64,000 bases of DNA from positions 806,001 through 870,000 of the forward strand of contig NC_135123.1 in assembly GCF_050908995.1 (NCBI RefSeq). Direction: 5' to 3'. The notes under the pieces were generated by a model. It did not search any database, was not told the origin of the DNA, and saw nothing but the letters and a program-made list of their open reading frames with translations. This document shows positions 43,054-53,315 of the stretch, one piece after another. How positions within the stretch are numbered: position 1 is the first letter of the stretch; each line of letters starts with the position of its first letter. The stretch comes from Andrena cerasifolii (taxonomy: Eukaryota; Arthropoda; Insecta; Hymenoptera; Andrenidae). The position numbers and the translations under genes are program-made.

Positions 43054-43545
43054 ATCCTAAGGTTGCATTCAGATATATTGGCCGGTCGATTTGTTTTTGC
43101 GAGCATCGATTAAGGAGAAATTAGCCACCAGCATCTGACGATCGTGGATTTGTCAGTTGGAGTTGCGTGGCTCCCAAAGGATATGGTGGGGTAACGGGAA
43201 TGCTGATCGATTCTGTCTGAACGTAGCCATGTGGTTGTTATCTATTCTTATTGTTAGCGTAATAGTTGTGTGCGCTACGAAACTATACGTAGACCAATAC
43301 GTGATAAAGCTATCGAGAAACAATCAATGTTCTGACCAATAAAACTCCTGAAATTTTCGGAGCTAACGCACACCCATTCTGATGTATGTATTTCTACGTT
43401 CAGAGCTCGGTTTCGCCTACACGTCAGGAGCTTGGCGCTATCTCCACCACTTCTGGCCCACACTTGTTCTGCGAAGGCGAGAGCGAGATAGAACGAGAGC
43501 GCGTCAGAAAACATTGAGAAAAGGAGAACCGAGGCAGGCAAGCAT
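43054..43545 (+). mobile_element. truncated copy of the CTAAGG MITE family
   Basis: Starts CTAAGGTTGCATTCAGATAT and aligns through most of the element at 53647-54184 (ATCTGACGATCGTGGATTT, CCAATAAAACTCCTGAA, CTACACGTCAGGAGCTTG). Its 3' end and right TIR are missing. Confidence 0.75.
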
Positions 43546-43714
43546 CACTTGGTTGGAAATTCCTGATCCCAGAATTTCATGCATTTATCTATTGAAATGT
43601 AGCTTCAAGTCATCGGGCAATTGTATTGCTTCTTCTGGTCCATACATATATCTGTTCGCGAGTAGGTGTCACGAACGATGCGACTTTGGTTTCCCGAATA
43701 AATTCGCCTTTATC

Positions 43715-44340
43715 AGGGCCCTCGCCCGAACCGCTTAACAAGGAGACTGAATGATGTAAACCGAGTGCGATTGAAATAGTGCACCAGCGGGAGACCCTCT
43801 GTCGACGGCGACTTGAGTCATCCAGTACTGAATATGAATATTTTCATATTTCTCATTATACCTTGATAAGAGTGTTGCCACTGATGGATTTGTGAGTTTA
43901 TGCCCACGAAAATGAGTCGAGACGCGAAGCAATTCGGTCTATTTTTTTCTGAGAATACATGATTAGGTCACACACTACGTTCACTAAAAATGGGCGGAAT
44001 TGCTCCATGTTTGGCATCATTTTCATCGAGAAATTCTACAAATTCCATTGGTAATACTTTCATCAACACTTATAAAAAAACATGAACATTTTATCTGCCC
44101 CGTCGGTTTTATTGCGCTCGGCTGTCAACGGGTGGTCTACTGGGACCCGAAGGTCCTCGCTCGTAGCGAGAAAGCAAAAGTGGGGTGGGTAGATCTTTCC
44201 CGATAATCCGAGTCCAAACATTTGCGTGCGTAACTTCATGTTGCACGTCAAAAAGTATTCTTTTAATTGCCATTAGTAATTCAGTTTTTATTGCAATTAA
44301 ATCAGGCATCATTAAAATCATACACAGTTCATTAATTTTA
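43715..44340 (+). repeat. dispersed repeat, forward copy
   Basis: About 620 bp is found inverted at 60130-60790 (CCTCGCCCGAACC at one end, AGACCGAATTGC and GGGTGGGTAGATCTTTCCCG in the middle). The other copy sits inside a long inverted-repeat element, so this may be a fragment of the same family. Non-coding. Confidence 0.65.
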
Positions 44341-44443
44341 AGTAATTGACCAATTCATTTATTTTTTAATTCATTAATGCTGTACTCTGGTGAAGAATAT
44401 CGTAATACGGAGCTAATATTCTAAGCCCTAGAATCTACGGTAT

Positions 44444-45172
44444 TGTTGCGCGGGAGCGTTTTCACCGCAGGCCACCCCGACGCAAAGGAGTAGAATAATA
44501 GACACGGACGCACACACGACATCACTATATTTGGTTCATAGGGCAATATCAATAGATTACAATGTTACAAGCCTAACCCGTACGTCCGAACGCCACGGCC
44601 TTCGGTACAAGACCGTCTTCTGGTCGGCCTCTTGAAGGGAGCCGATCTTCTTCTATCTTCAGCTGCGAGCACTAGAGCTGATCAAGTACCCGGAAAAAGC
44701 AAGCCGAGCCTGGCTCGGCTTGAAAAACCGAGCCGAGCCGGGTACCCGAAAGAACCGAGCGGCTCGGACAGAACCAAGTACTTGAATTTTTTTCAAGCGG
44801 CCCGAAAGAAACCGGGCCGCTTGGAAAAATTCAATCCGCTCGGTTCCATCCCATCCGCCCGGTTTCTTTCGGGCCGCTTGGAAAAATTCAATCCGCTCGG
44901 TTCCATCCAATCCGCCCGGTTTCTTTCGGGCCGCTTGAAAAAATTCAATCCGCTCGGTTCCATCCAATCCGCCCGGTTTCTTTCGGGCCGCTTGAAAAAA
45001 ATTCAAGTACTTGGTTCTGTCCGAGCCGCTCGGTTCTTTCGGGTACCCGGCTCGGCTTGGAAACCGAGTCCCGGATTGGTTCGGATTTCAAGCTACCCGA
45101 ATATTCAAGTACTCGTACAGCTCTAGCGAGCACCAGCAGGCTATGCACGGGCCTATACCCGGTGCTCGCAAC
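44444..45172 (+). repeat. solo LTR (TGTTGC family) interrupted by a MITE
   Basis: Same family as 31161-31439, with GGTAT flanking at 44439-44443 and 45173-45177. The LTR sequence is interrupted within GCGAGCAC by a 453-bp element. Without it the LTR would be about 270 bp. Confidence 0.78.
44673..45125. mobile_element. hAT-type MITE, 453 bp, 8-bp duplication GCGAGCAC
   Basis: Ends TAGAGCTG and CAGCTCTA, with GCGAGCAC duplicated at 44665-44672 and 45126-45133. The eight-base duplication and TAG-type ends fit hAT. The interior has three to four tandem units of about 64 bp (CCGCCCGGTTTCTTTCGGGC, AAATTCAATCCGCTCGGTTC) and is itself largely self-complementary. The repeated open frames (SARFLSGRLEKFNPLG) are by-products of the tandem repeat. 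Confidence 0.85.
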
Positions 45173-45480
45173 GGTATTGCCAATGTGTACATATTATTGT
45201 CGTTGAGCATGAAGGGTCCGACTGACCGCTCTGCCGAGCTAGAAAATTTCGCTTATTGCGGCAGTTGTCTAATGACTACCGCTAACGGGGGAAAGTAGTT
45301 TAGGAAATTTGAAGACCACACTTGTTGTGAGCTCGATGGGATGACCTTAAGGAATTTTTGCTATAGGATAGGTCTTGAGATCACGAATTATATACGTTCG
45401 CAACCGAGGGATCCATACCCGTCAGGTGCCAGCAGCAAGCAGCGCACCAGGAGAAAGACGGCCACCTTTCTTTCCCCATT

Positions 45481-45532
45481 ATCCGCCCCGTGATGCTTAA
45501 CTTCGGTGATCGAACGAAAACCGGTATTGCCA
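45481..45532 (-). repeat. 5S rRNA-like fragment
   Basis: The minus strand reads CCGGTTTTCGTTCGATCACC, then GAAGTTAAGCATCACGGGGC, strikingly like the central part of 5S rRNA (CGATCACCGAAGTTAAGCA). The rest of a 5S gene is not recognisable, so this is more likely a 5S-derived SINE or pseudogene. Confidence 0.45.
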
Positions 45533-46439
45533 ATTTGCAGTTGAAACGCGCGCCACTTCGCACTATCGCTTTTTAACATTTAAACGGGGTGATTCTCTAG
45601 CTAGATTCGTCAAACGCGATGCTCGCCAACAATCATGTGTCTCGCTGAGTTTCGTGGGCTTCGACGCTCGAAACCATACAATGTTACGCACTAAGTAGTG
45701 ACGAATCTGAAGCTATGCAATTCCTAATCAAATCTTTCCGAAAGTGACGTCAATCGATTCCTAATGTTTTCTAGATCAAATTGGCCCCAAAAATGATATA
45801 ATCCGGACCATAATTAAGGAAATTACGTGAAAAATGTGTTTGCTGAATCGAACGCCCGTTTCGTTAAAAATAGTACGATTTAAATTGTTTTCTGTCAATT
45901 TAATCGGGAAAATGCCAGGAATCCATTGGTGTCACTATCAGATTGAAATGAAGAAAAATAAACAAATTCTGTTTCTATATAATCGATTACAACATCGCAG
46001 TAGCACCGGCGAATGCATTAGCGAATATGAAAAGCTATCGAATAAATAATTGCAATCTAAAGTCGCTATTGCACCAACACAATTTTATATATAATATTTG
46101 TCCAACTGCTTTCTGCATAGGAGGTTTAAGGATCTTATAATAAATATATAACTTTCAGGTTCTGCTTTAGTGTGTTGCTAATAAAAAAATGCCTAACCTA
46201 ACCTAACAAACTTCATTTTCTGGGGACATCCCCTGAACTATTTTTTCTTTTCACTTATAATTCCTTATTACCAACGTAGCATATTGTAGCATAAGCATAT
46301 TTCATGTAATTAAAATGTACAATGAATTTTCTACGTTTTCACTACCAGTAGACTTTCCGTTAAAATTTTTACAAGTACAACGCAACAGTTGAGAATTTCT
46401 TTCCACATTCAGAATGGAATATGGAACTAGGCAGCCAGA
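45533..46439. other. intron 3, nothing recognised
   Basis: Contains CCTAACCTAACCTAAC (46195-46210), three units of the insect telomere motif, but no array. Short frames only. Confidence 0.45.
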
Positions 46440-47200
46440 TTTACGCTATTGGAAAAAGATATCACAGATGAAAGAGAAAAGATTCCCTAGAAGATGCTAA
46501 GAAGAAGGAAAAGCGTTGGACAGAAATACACACAGACAGTAAGAGAATTTGGGGCACACAAATAAAAAACATACTACAACAATACTAATTCGACAGAAAC
46601 AATAGAACCGGGAGGAATCAAGAAAAAATTAGAAGAAATAGCTAAGAAACTAATTCAGGAGGATGGAAACAGAATATTAAGATCCACATATAGTGAAATA
46701 TACAAGGATATTACAAATGTGAAAATATTCGAAAAAGCTGAGTATCTGAATATGAACATTCCACTATCAATCGGACACGTTAAGGCACAGGTGAGATTAG
46801 CAGGAAAACTCGCATGGACGACAACACCACAGAAGTTGGAATAAGTTACAGAATAAAGAAAAGCCTGCTATGTCGAGTAACACAGGAAAAACAGATAATA
46901 GAGATCATATACTATGTAAGTACCCCATATACAGTGGACAGAGATAGTAAAAACAAACAACGAGAAACATGTGGGCTGACAAACTTCATAAAGGGTAGCT
47001 TGAAGCTAAGAGCGTTCTATCTAGAGGAGTAGAAGCAAGCATAACAACACAAAGTACAAAGAACCAAAGAAATCTTAAAAAACGTACAGGACTAATAAAG
47101 GAGAGATGGGGATTTACGATAAAAAAAAATTATAGACATTCTATAGTATGGTACATAATATGTACAACAGGATAAAGTATAACGTCAAAGTGTATATATT
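46440..47200 (+). pseudogene. probable LINE 3'-end relic
   Basis: A-rich sense strand with stop-riddled frames reading like the C-terminal part of a non-LTR retrotransposon (PLSIGHVKAQVRLAG, then CRVTQEKQIIEIIYY). It may derive from the RNase-H-type LINE group. No full domain survives. Confidence 0.35.
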
Positions 47201-47886
47201 TTGTGATAAAACAATATATAAAATAGTAATATTTTATATAAGTATTTACCATCTCGGTTCCGTTTTTAAACTCACTAATTTCCAGCAAAAACTATTATAC
47301 GGTTAAAAAATTTAATGAAAGAAGGGGGCAGTAGAAGTATCCTGGTGCTACCCATGATTTCTCAGAATTTTGCTTATGCCATCTTGTTTTAATAAACATC
47401 AGGCAACATTTGTATCAAAATTTTTGTTGTGTCTTCAGTACTTTTTAAGGAATTCAACGAAATATATTCTTCATCCCCAAATTTGAGGGCTCTTTTCAAC
47501 CCGTAATCATTAATTAGAGCAGCTACAAAAAAATACGTAGTAAATATTTTCGAATATTCTACTTGTATGCTGAGTTTGATTAAAGTTCGAGCGTGCCTGG
47601 TCAGTGTGATGACTGCTATCTACATCTATCATATGTCTTATTTCTTTTGGGACCCTGTAGATTTGTAGGCACTTCCACTTATCCTTTGAGCATTGGTTAT
47701 AACTATAACAACTAAAGATTACGAGAACATTCATGCTATAGGTATTATGTTAATGAACATCTTTGCTTTTATACTTCCCTTCACATCGTGAAAGTGTTTA
47801 AAAAATAAAATATTCTTTGATGAACTTTCAGTAACAGGTACGCACAGAAAAGATTTTTTAAATTTTTATTTGTTACATGTGTGTAG
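47201..47886. other. intron 3 end, nothing recognised
   Basis: AT-rich, ending at the acceptor TTACATGTGTGTAG before PPO exon 4. Confidence 0.5.
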
Positions 47887-48089
47887 ATACCAATCGATAT
47901 CCCGCAAGATTATACTGCATCAGATCTTGATGAAGAACATCGTGTTGCATATTGGAGAGAAGATATCGGAATCAATCTTCATCACTGGCATTGGCATTTA
48001 GTTTATCCTTTTGAGGGCGACATTAATATAGTTAACAAAGACCGACGGGGAGAACTTTTCTACTATATGCATGAACAAATCATGGCTCG
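47887..48089 (+). CDS. PPO: prophenoloxidase exon 4 (residues 177-244)
   Basis: Phase 0 from exon 3. It reads IPIDIPQDYTASDLDEEHRV, AYWREDIGINLHHWHWHLVY and PFEGDINIVNKDRRGELFYY, ending in the split Arg codon of IMAR before donor GTGAGT at 48090. HHWHWH supplies the first copper-A histidines of the hemocyanin/tyrosinase active site, where oxygen is bound. The remaining copper ligands (rest of CuA, all of CuB) and the C-terminal domain must come from later exons, which I do not find up to 64000. Confidence 0.95.
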
Positions 48090-48148
48090 GTGAGTATGAA
48101 AAAATTTATTGAATATATTTATCATCATTTTCAGCTTTACTTCTATAC

Positions 48149-48385
48149 CAGAGGTGCACACGGAGACACTTTTACGTCGTCGCGATTCCGGACGGCGGAT
48201 CAGGAGCCGAGCGTGGAGTTGTTATGTTGCTAACCACGGTATGGATAGGGGGGAACTGAAAGACTGCAGGTTTGTACCATTCCCACACACTCAGGCTGTG
48301 GTTAACAACGTAACAGCTCCACAATCGGGTCTTACCCGGCGCTCCAAATCGTGAGTAGGTAAAAGCGGCTCCTTGTGCACCTCTG
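48149..48385. mobile_element. hAT MITE, 237 bp, 8-bp duplication TTCTATAC
   Basis: TIRs CAGAGGTGCACACGGAG and CTCCTTGTGCACCTCTG (one mismatch), with TTCTATAC at 48141-48148 and 48386-48393. No transposase. Only 59 bp separate it from the exon 4 donor site. Confidence 0.92.
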
Positions 48386-48393
48386 TTCTATAC

Positions 48394-48671
48394 TAATACG
48401 TGTATAAAGACAGTAAGATTGTTTGTTTGTATGTTCGCGGTAATCTCGAAATTTACTGAACCGACTTTGACCAGATATTAGAGATATGTTCCTTATAATC
48501 GTACGAGGTACGTAGGCTTTGTTTTATTACTCTACCGTACCAGGAAGCTTATTGACCTAACAAAAATGTCAATTTACGTTGTTTCCATCATCGTAGCGCA
48601 GAGCAGGTCACTGAACACGGAAACACTGTAGTGGGAATGGTTCAGCACGTAATGACTAGCGGGTAACTGCT
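48394..48671. other. intron 4, nothing recognised
   Basis: Non-coding sequence between the MITE and the hAT nest. Confidence 0.5.
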
Positions 48672-49299
48672 ACGGACGCAGGCCCGGTTTTAAGGAGGGG
48701 GAGGGGGGGGCAGCCAGGGCGACCGCCCGGGGCGCCAAATTTATAGAGGCGCCGTTGCCTAATGTTCCCCTTCCCACTGCCTTACTGCTCACGAGTCACG
48801 CACAATATCGCGTCCTCTTCTCATCATGGCGTTAGCGCTCTCCGCTCGGCGCGGATTTTCGTCGGCAGCGCGATACTCAGCTCTCCCGCTACGTGGGCGC
48901 CTTTCAACGCACGGCGCATGCACCTACGATTGGTGGGGCGCTTCCAACACCAGCTTAACGCGCGTGGTGGCGATCGCAGGACCTCCAATCTCCAATGTTG
49001 AGTATGGCACGAGATCGCATAAATTTTTGCTTGGTCTGGTCTCAAGCGGTGCTGGGTCTTACAGTGTCCTACAGAGAGTCTAAAGACTGCTTGCTAGCGA
49101 GCGCTCGGTTCCAGAACATTTTTCGATATCCCTACTTCTGAATATCCGTGCCCTAAGTATCCTGAATACTTTTTTCCTGTGTTTTTTTTATTATTACAGG
49201 GTTTTCCTTTAATTTTTTTTTTGTTTTTACGGGATTTGTTCCTTTATTTTTTGTTTACTGTAATCGCATTTGTGGCTATTAAGCCAGTTTTTTTAAAAA

Positions 49300-49470
49300 T
49301 GTCCGAGCAAAGGTTAAAAAAAAAGCATCTGTTGCGGAATATCGGAAACGCAAGACCGAGAAGGAAAAAGAATTCCAGCAAACAAAAAATGAATGCGTCT
49401 CGATAAATACATTGAAACGAAACCGCTGAATGTAGGTTCTTCGATTTCGGAAAAATGTGTTGCTACTGTT
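49300..49470 (+). pseudogene. hAT transposase, segment 1 (N-terminus)
   Basis: The ATG at 49300 opens MSEQRLKKK. The A-run near 49315 then carries a frameshift, after which the expected SVAEYRKRKTEKEKEF of hAT TTF-type proteins is read in the next frame. A stop follows near 49430. The segment ends at the CTGTT duplication of a solo LTR. Confidence 0.65.
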
Positions 49471-50371
49471 TGTTCCGTCGTACGGGACACAAGCGGAATC
49501 AGAGCGACGGGAAAATGCAACATCTTTTACGGTGGACAATTGCTTGTTATCGAAGCGTTCGTTGGGAACCATTTGTCTACCAGATGACCAACAGGCAATC
49601 GACATCGTGCCATTTTTAGGGGAATTTCGACTGTCTTCGTTCTGAGATAATCCGTTTGAATTGCTCTGTCAGCGGGTAGTAGACGGTAACCTCCGATCGG
49701 CACATACCATCATTCACCGCTGACTTACGGGACAATATGGGCATAAATCGTGACCCTGGCGAGACGCTCCGACCGAGCAACCTGGCTAGGCTAGCTAGCC
49801 AGATGTCTGTTTTTTCCTTCACTACGTCACCACCGAAATCGCGGAAAGAAGGTACCTGCTCTTCAAGGAAAGTTAGCGAATCAGTAATTTGGCACCATCC
49901 AAAATTCTAATGCCTTGTCTAGCTTCGACGTCGAAAAGGTGGACAGGGCAGATCTCAATTGTCTTTCGAGTGAACTCTATTGTCTCTCGAGTGAACTAAT
50001 TCGTCTCGCAGGAGAACTCGATCGGGACTCTTCTGATACAGTCAACGATTAAACAACATCATTTGGTCTAATCAAGCATTCGTGATTAAAACTCGCAGTC
50101 TAAAGAGTTGCTCAAGTCGTCGTACGGACTAGAGCACTTGTCTTGTCAAGCATTCGCAACTAAGACAATAGGAACAAACACATTCAGTGTTCTTGTCTGG
50201 TCATCGTACGGACCAGCAAGATCCCTTTTCCGTCGCGTTGATTATAAACAATCACTTAAAATTAATTTGGCGAGCGATATAACTGCCGACACCGCGTACC
50301 ACGGAGTTGATTGGGCTTTACAACCCCAAGAGAAGGAACATAACCTTTCGCGCGTGTGTCGGTAGCTTACA
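49471..50371 (+). repeat. solo LTR, 901 bp, family X copy 1
   Basis: TGTTCCGTCGTACGGGAC to TAGCTTACA, flanked by CTGTT at 49466-49470 and 50372-50376. It interrupts the hAT transposase. The related copy is at 51661-52747. There are no internal retroelement genes, so this is a product of LTR-LTR recombination. Confidence 0.88.
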
Positions 50372-50376
50372 CTGTT

Positions 50377-51660
50377 GCTCGTTCTTTTACGGCTTCTCCT
50401 TCTACATCTACAGATGTACTCTCCGACGCTAATAAATGTACATTTTCTCATTCTTCTCAAGATCTGGCTACTAATAGTAATAGTACTATATCTGAGCTTC
50501 CTCGCAATCCAAACAATTCTGATGATCTATTTTCATTTCCAGGAAGTTCAGTCGATTTATCCGATGTAGGCACTTGGCCGAGTATTCGAAATAACAAAAC
50601 GATTGACCACATTGTAACTGTAGGTCCAACGCAGATTAATCGATTTAACTTTTCGAAAGACTCAGATGGCCGTCACTTTTCAAATGCTTACTACTCTAGA
50701 AAACTTCAAAATAATGAAACAATCCCGCGTCGTTGGCTTGTCTATTCTTCTTCAAAGAATAGGGTTTTCTGTTTTTGTTGTCGTCTTTTCGATAGTCAAT
50801 GGACATCGAATTTGGGGTCTGGAGGATTCAGCAAATGGAAGTATTTGTCCGAAATCCTAAAAACACAAGAAAATAACGTATGCCATAAGAAAGTCTACCG
50901 TCAATGGTTTGAAATGGAAATGAGATTGAAAACGGGAAAGGCAATCGATTGCGAACAACAAAAATTGATCAGTCGAGAAACTTTGCGCTGAAATAATGTT
51001 TTAATTCGTTTAATGAACATTGTTTTTTACCTAGCCGAAAATAATATGGCGTTTAGAGGAACCTAGAACAAATTGTTCACGCCGAACTGTGGGAAGTTCT
51101 TGGGATTGATCCAATTACTAGGCAAAGCATTTAAAATTAGCAAAGACAGGCAATATTTCGTACCACTACTGTGGTAAGAATGTTCAGAACGAACTGATCG
51201 ATCTGATGGGCGGAAAAGTCGCATCAGAAATTGTTTCGCGAGTCAAAAACGCTATATACTATTCAATTATAGCTGACTGCACGCCAGACATAAGTCATGT
51301 TGAACAATTGTCCCTAACGATTCGATTCGTAGACTTCTCAGGTAGCAATGTCAGTATTAAGGAGCATTTTATAGAGTTCGTCCCGATCGATGACGCTACT
51401 GGTGCAGGTCTTATGGAAGCAATTCTGAGTGTACAAAACAAACACGAGCTAGAGCTAGGCAATTGTAGAGGTCAGGGGTGTGATAATGGAGCGAACATGA
51501 AGGGAAAAAATATTGGTGTACAAAAAGGAATTTTAGATTTAAATCCCTTGGATTTCTTTGTACCGCGTAGCTGCCACAGTTACAATTTTGTACTATGTGA
51601 CGCTGCTAAATCGTCGGTGAAGTCTATAAAGTTGTTTGGAGTTTTGCAGAGATTATTTAG
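50377..51660 (+). pseudogene. hAT transposase, segment 2 (TTF zinc finger and DDE part)
   Basis: Serine-rich start, then WPSIRNNKTIDHIV, then the TTF-type zinc finger (GRHFSNAYYSRKLQNNE, RWLVYSSSKNRVFCFCCRLF). A stop after SRETLR is followed by broken frames near 51000-51180. The RNase-H-like core then appears from 51206: YSIIADCTPDISHVEQLS (first D) and GQGCDNGANMKGKNIGVQ (second D), ending FGVLQRLF at the TTTAG duplication of the second LTR. Stops and frameshifts show it is inactive. Confidence 0.85.
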
Positions 51661-52747
51661 TGTTCCGTCTTACGGGACAAAAGCAGGCTAAGGGCGAGGC
51701 GAAAACTCAACGTCGTTTACGGTGGGCAATTATTTGTTCTCGAAACGTTCGTTGGGAACCATTTGCCTGCCAGATGACTAAGAGGCAATCGACATCGTGC
51801 CGCTTTTTTCTGATAATTTCGACTACTCTCGCCCTAAAATAATCCGTTAAATTGCTCTGTCAGCGGGGGTATACGGTAACCTCGGATCGGTATATACCGT
51901 CGTTCACCGCTGACTCGCGGAACAATACGGCCATAAACCATGACCCTGTCTAACGCTCCGACCAAGCAACGTAGCCAGGCTTGCTAGCCAGATGTCTGGT
52001 TTTTCCTCTGCTACGTCACCAATAAGGAGAGGCTTCCTCCTCCATCGCCGAAATCACGGAAGGAAGGTTCCTCCTCTTCGAGGAAAAATTAGCCAATCAG
52101 TAATGTAGCACCTCCCCAAATTCTGAGGTCTTGTCTACCTTCGACATCGAAGAACGGTACGGGAGTTCAATCATCGCTTGAACGAACACATTCAGCCCTC
52201 TAAAAACACTGATAATCCGACAGTCGATTCCAGTGACTTAGTCAAGGCAGTCGTGACCAGACTTAGAGTCTAACTACTCTTTATTCTAGTCATCATACGG
52301 ACTAGTTCGATTGATCTAATCAAGCAGTCGTGATTAAGACCATCGATAAACATTCGTAAACTTGCTTGGTCATCATACGGATCAGCAAGTTCTCTTGTCG
52401 TCACGGAATAAACAATCATTCAATATTAATTTGGCGAATGATAAAGCCATCAGCACCGCGTACCACGGAGTCTCTTGGGCCTTACAACCCCAAGAGGAAA
52501 AGTTAACTGTCGCGCGTGTATCGATAGCTTATATAGTTTTGTCGTGATTAAGACCATCGATAAACATTCGTAAACTTGCTTGGTCATCATACGGTTCAGC
52601 AAGTTCTCTTGTCGTCACGGAATAAACAATCATTCAATATTAATTTGGCGAATGATAAAGCCATCAGCACCGCGTACCACGGAGTCTCTTGGGCCTTACA
52701 ACCCCAAGAGGAAAAGTTAACTTTCGCGCGTGTGTCGATAGCTTACA
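51661..52747 (+). repeat. solo LTR, 1087 bp, family X copy 2 with internal duplication
   Basis: TGTTCCGTCTTACGGGAC to TAGCTTACA, flanked by TTTAG at 51656-51660 and 52748-52752. It is longer than copy 1 because its 3' third is duplicated in tandem (unit about 214 bp, starting at 52329 and 52543). It inserted independently of copy 1, since the target duplications differ. Confidence 0.88.
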
Positions 52748-52752
52748 TTTAG

Positions 52753-53311
52753 TCTGTTCTCTGCTTCTCCCAAGTAGTGGCAAATCCTAACTGATCATCT
52801 AGAACTGTATAGTTTGAAAAAACTGAGCGATAAAGGTTGGGAAGCTAAAATAAATAGCGTGAAAGCTGTCCGATATCACATTTGCGAAGTTCATGATGCT
52901 TTAATCACTTTGGCTAACGAAACTGAGAAAACTGATGTTACTATATCACACGAGGCAAGCACTCTGGCAGAACCATTGAACGATTTCGGCTTCATAGTGT
53001 CTCTAGTTGTTTGGTACGATATTCTCTTTCAAATTAATGTTGTCAACAAATCTCTGCATTCAAAAAACGCTGTCCTCGTTAAATGCACAGAAATGTTGCA
53101 AAACTGCTGTAATTTCTTGGAAGAATACCGAAAAACTGTATTTGCAAAAGCTCTTATGACAGCAAGTGACCTGGCGAAGGAATTGAAAATCAAACCTGCT
53201 TTTACACCGATGAAACGCTTACGACACATAAAACGTCAGGCTGATGAAATCGCCACGGATGAATCCATTCAATCCTCACAGAAAATTTTTAATGAATTTC
53301 TAGACACCTGT
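52753..53311 (+). pseudogene. hAT transposase, segment 3
   Basis: Continues the core after the LTR, with KKLSDKGWEAKINSVKAVR, VVWYDILFQINVVNKSL and FLEEYRKTVFAKALMTASD, all typical of the alpha-helical insertion domain of ZMYM1/TTF-type hAT proteins. It ends in LDTC at the TTAA where a piggyBac-type element inserted. Confidence 0.85.
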
Positions 53312-53315
53312 TTAA

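Noticed and set aside
44632..45148. Open frames on both strands around a repeated ARFLSGRL motif
   Set aside because: They fall in the tandem units of a hAT-type MITE inside an LTR and are open by chance in several frames.
46195..46210. CCTAACCTAACCTAAC, the insect telomere repeat
   Set aside because: Only three units, with no array. This is expected by chance or as an interstitial scrap.
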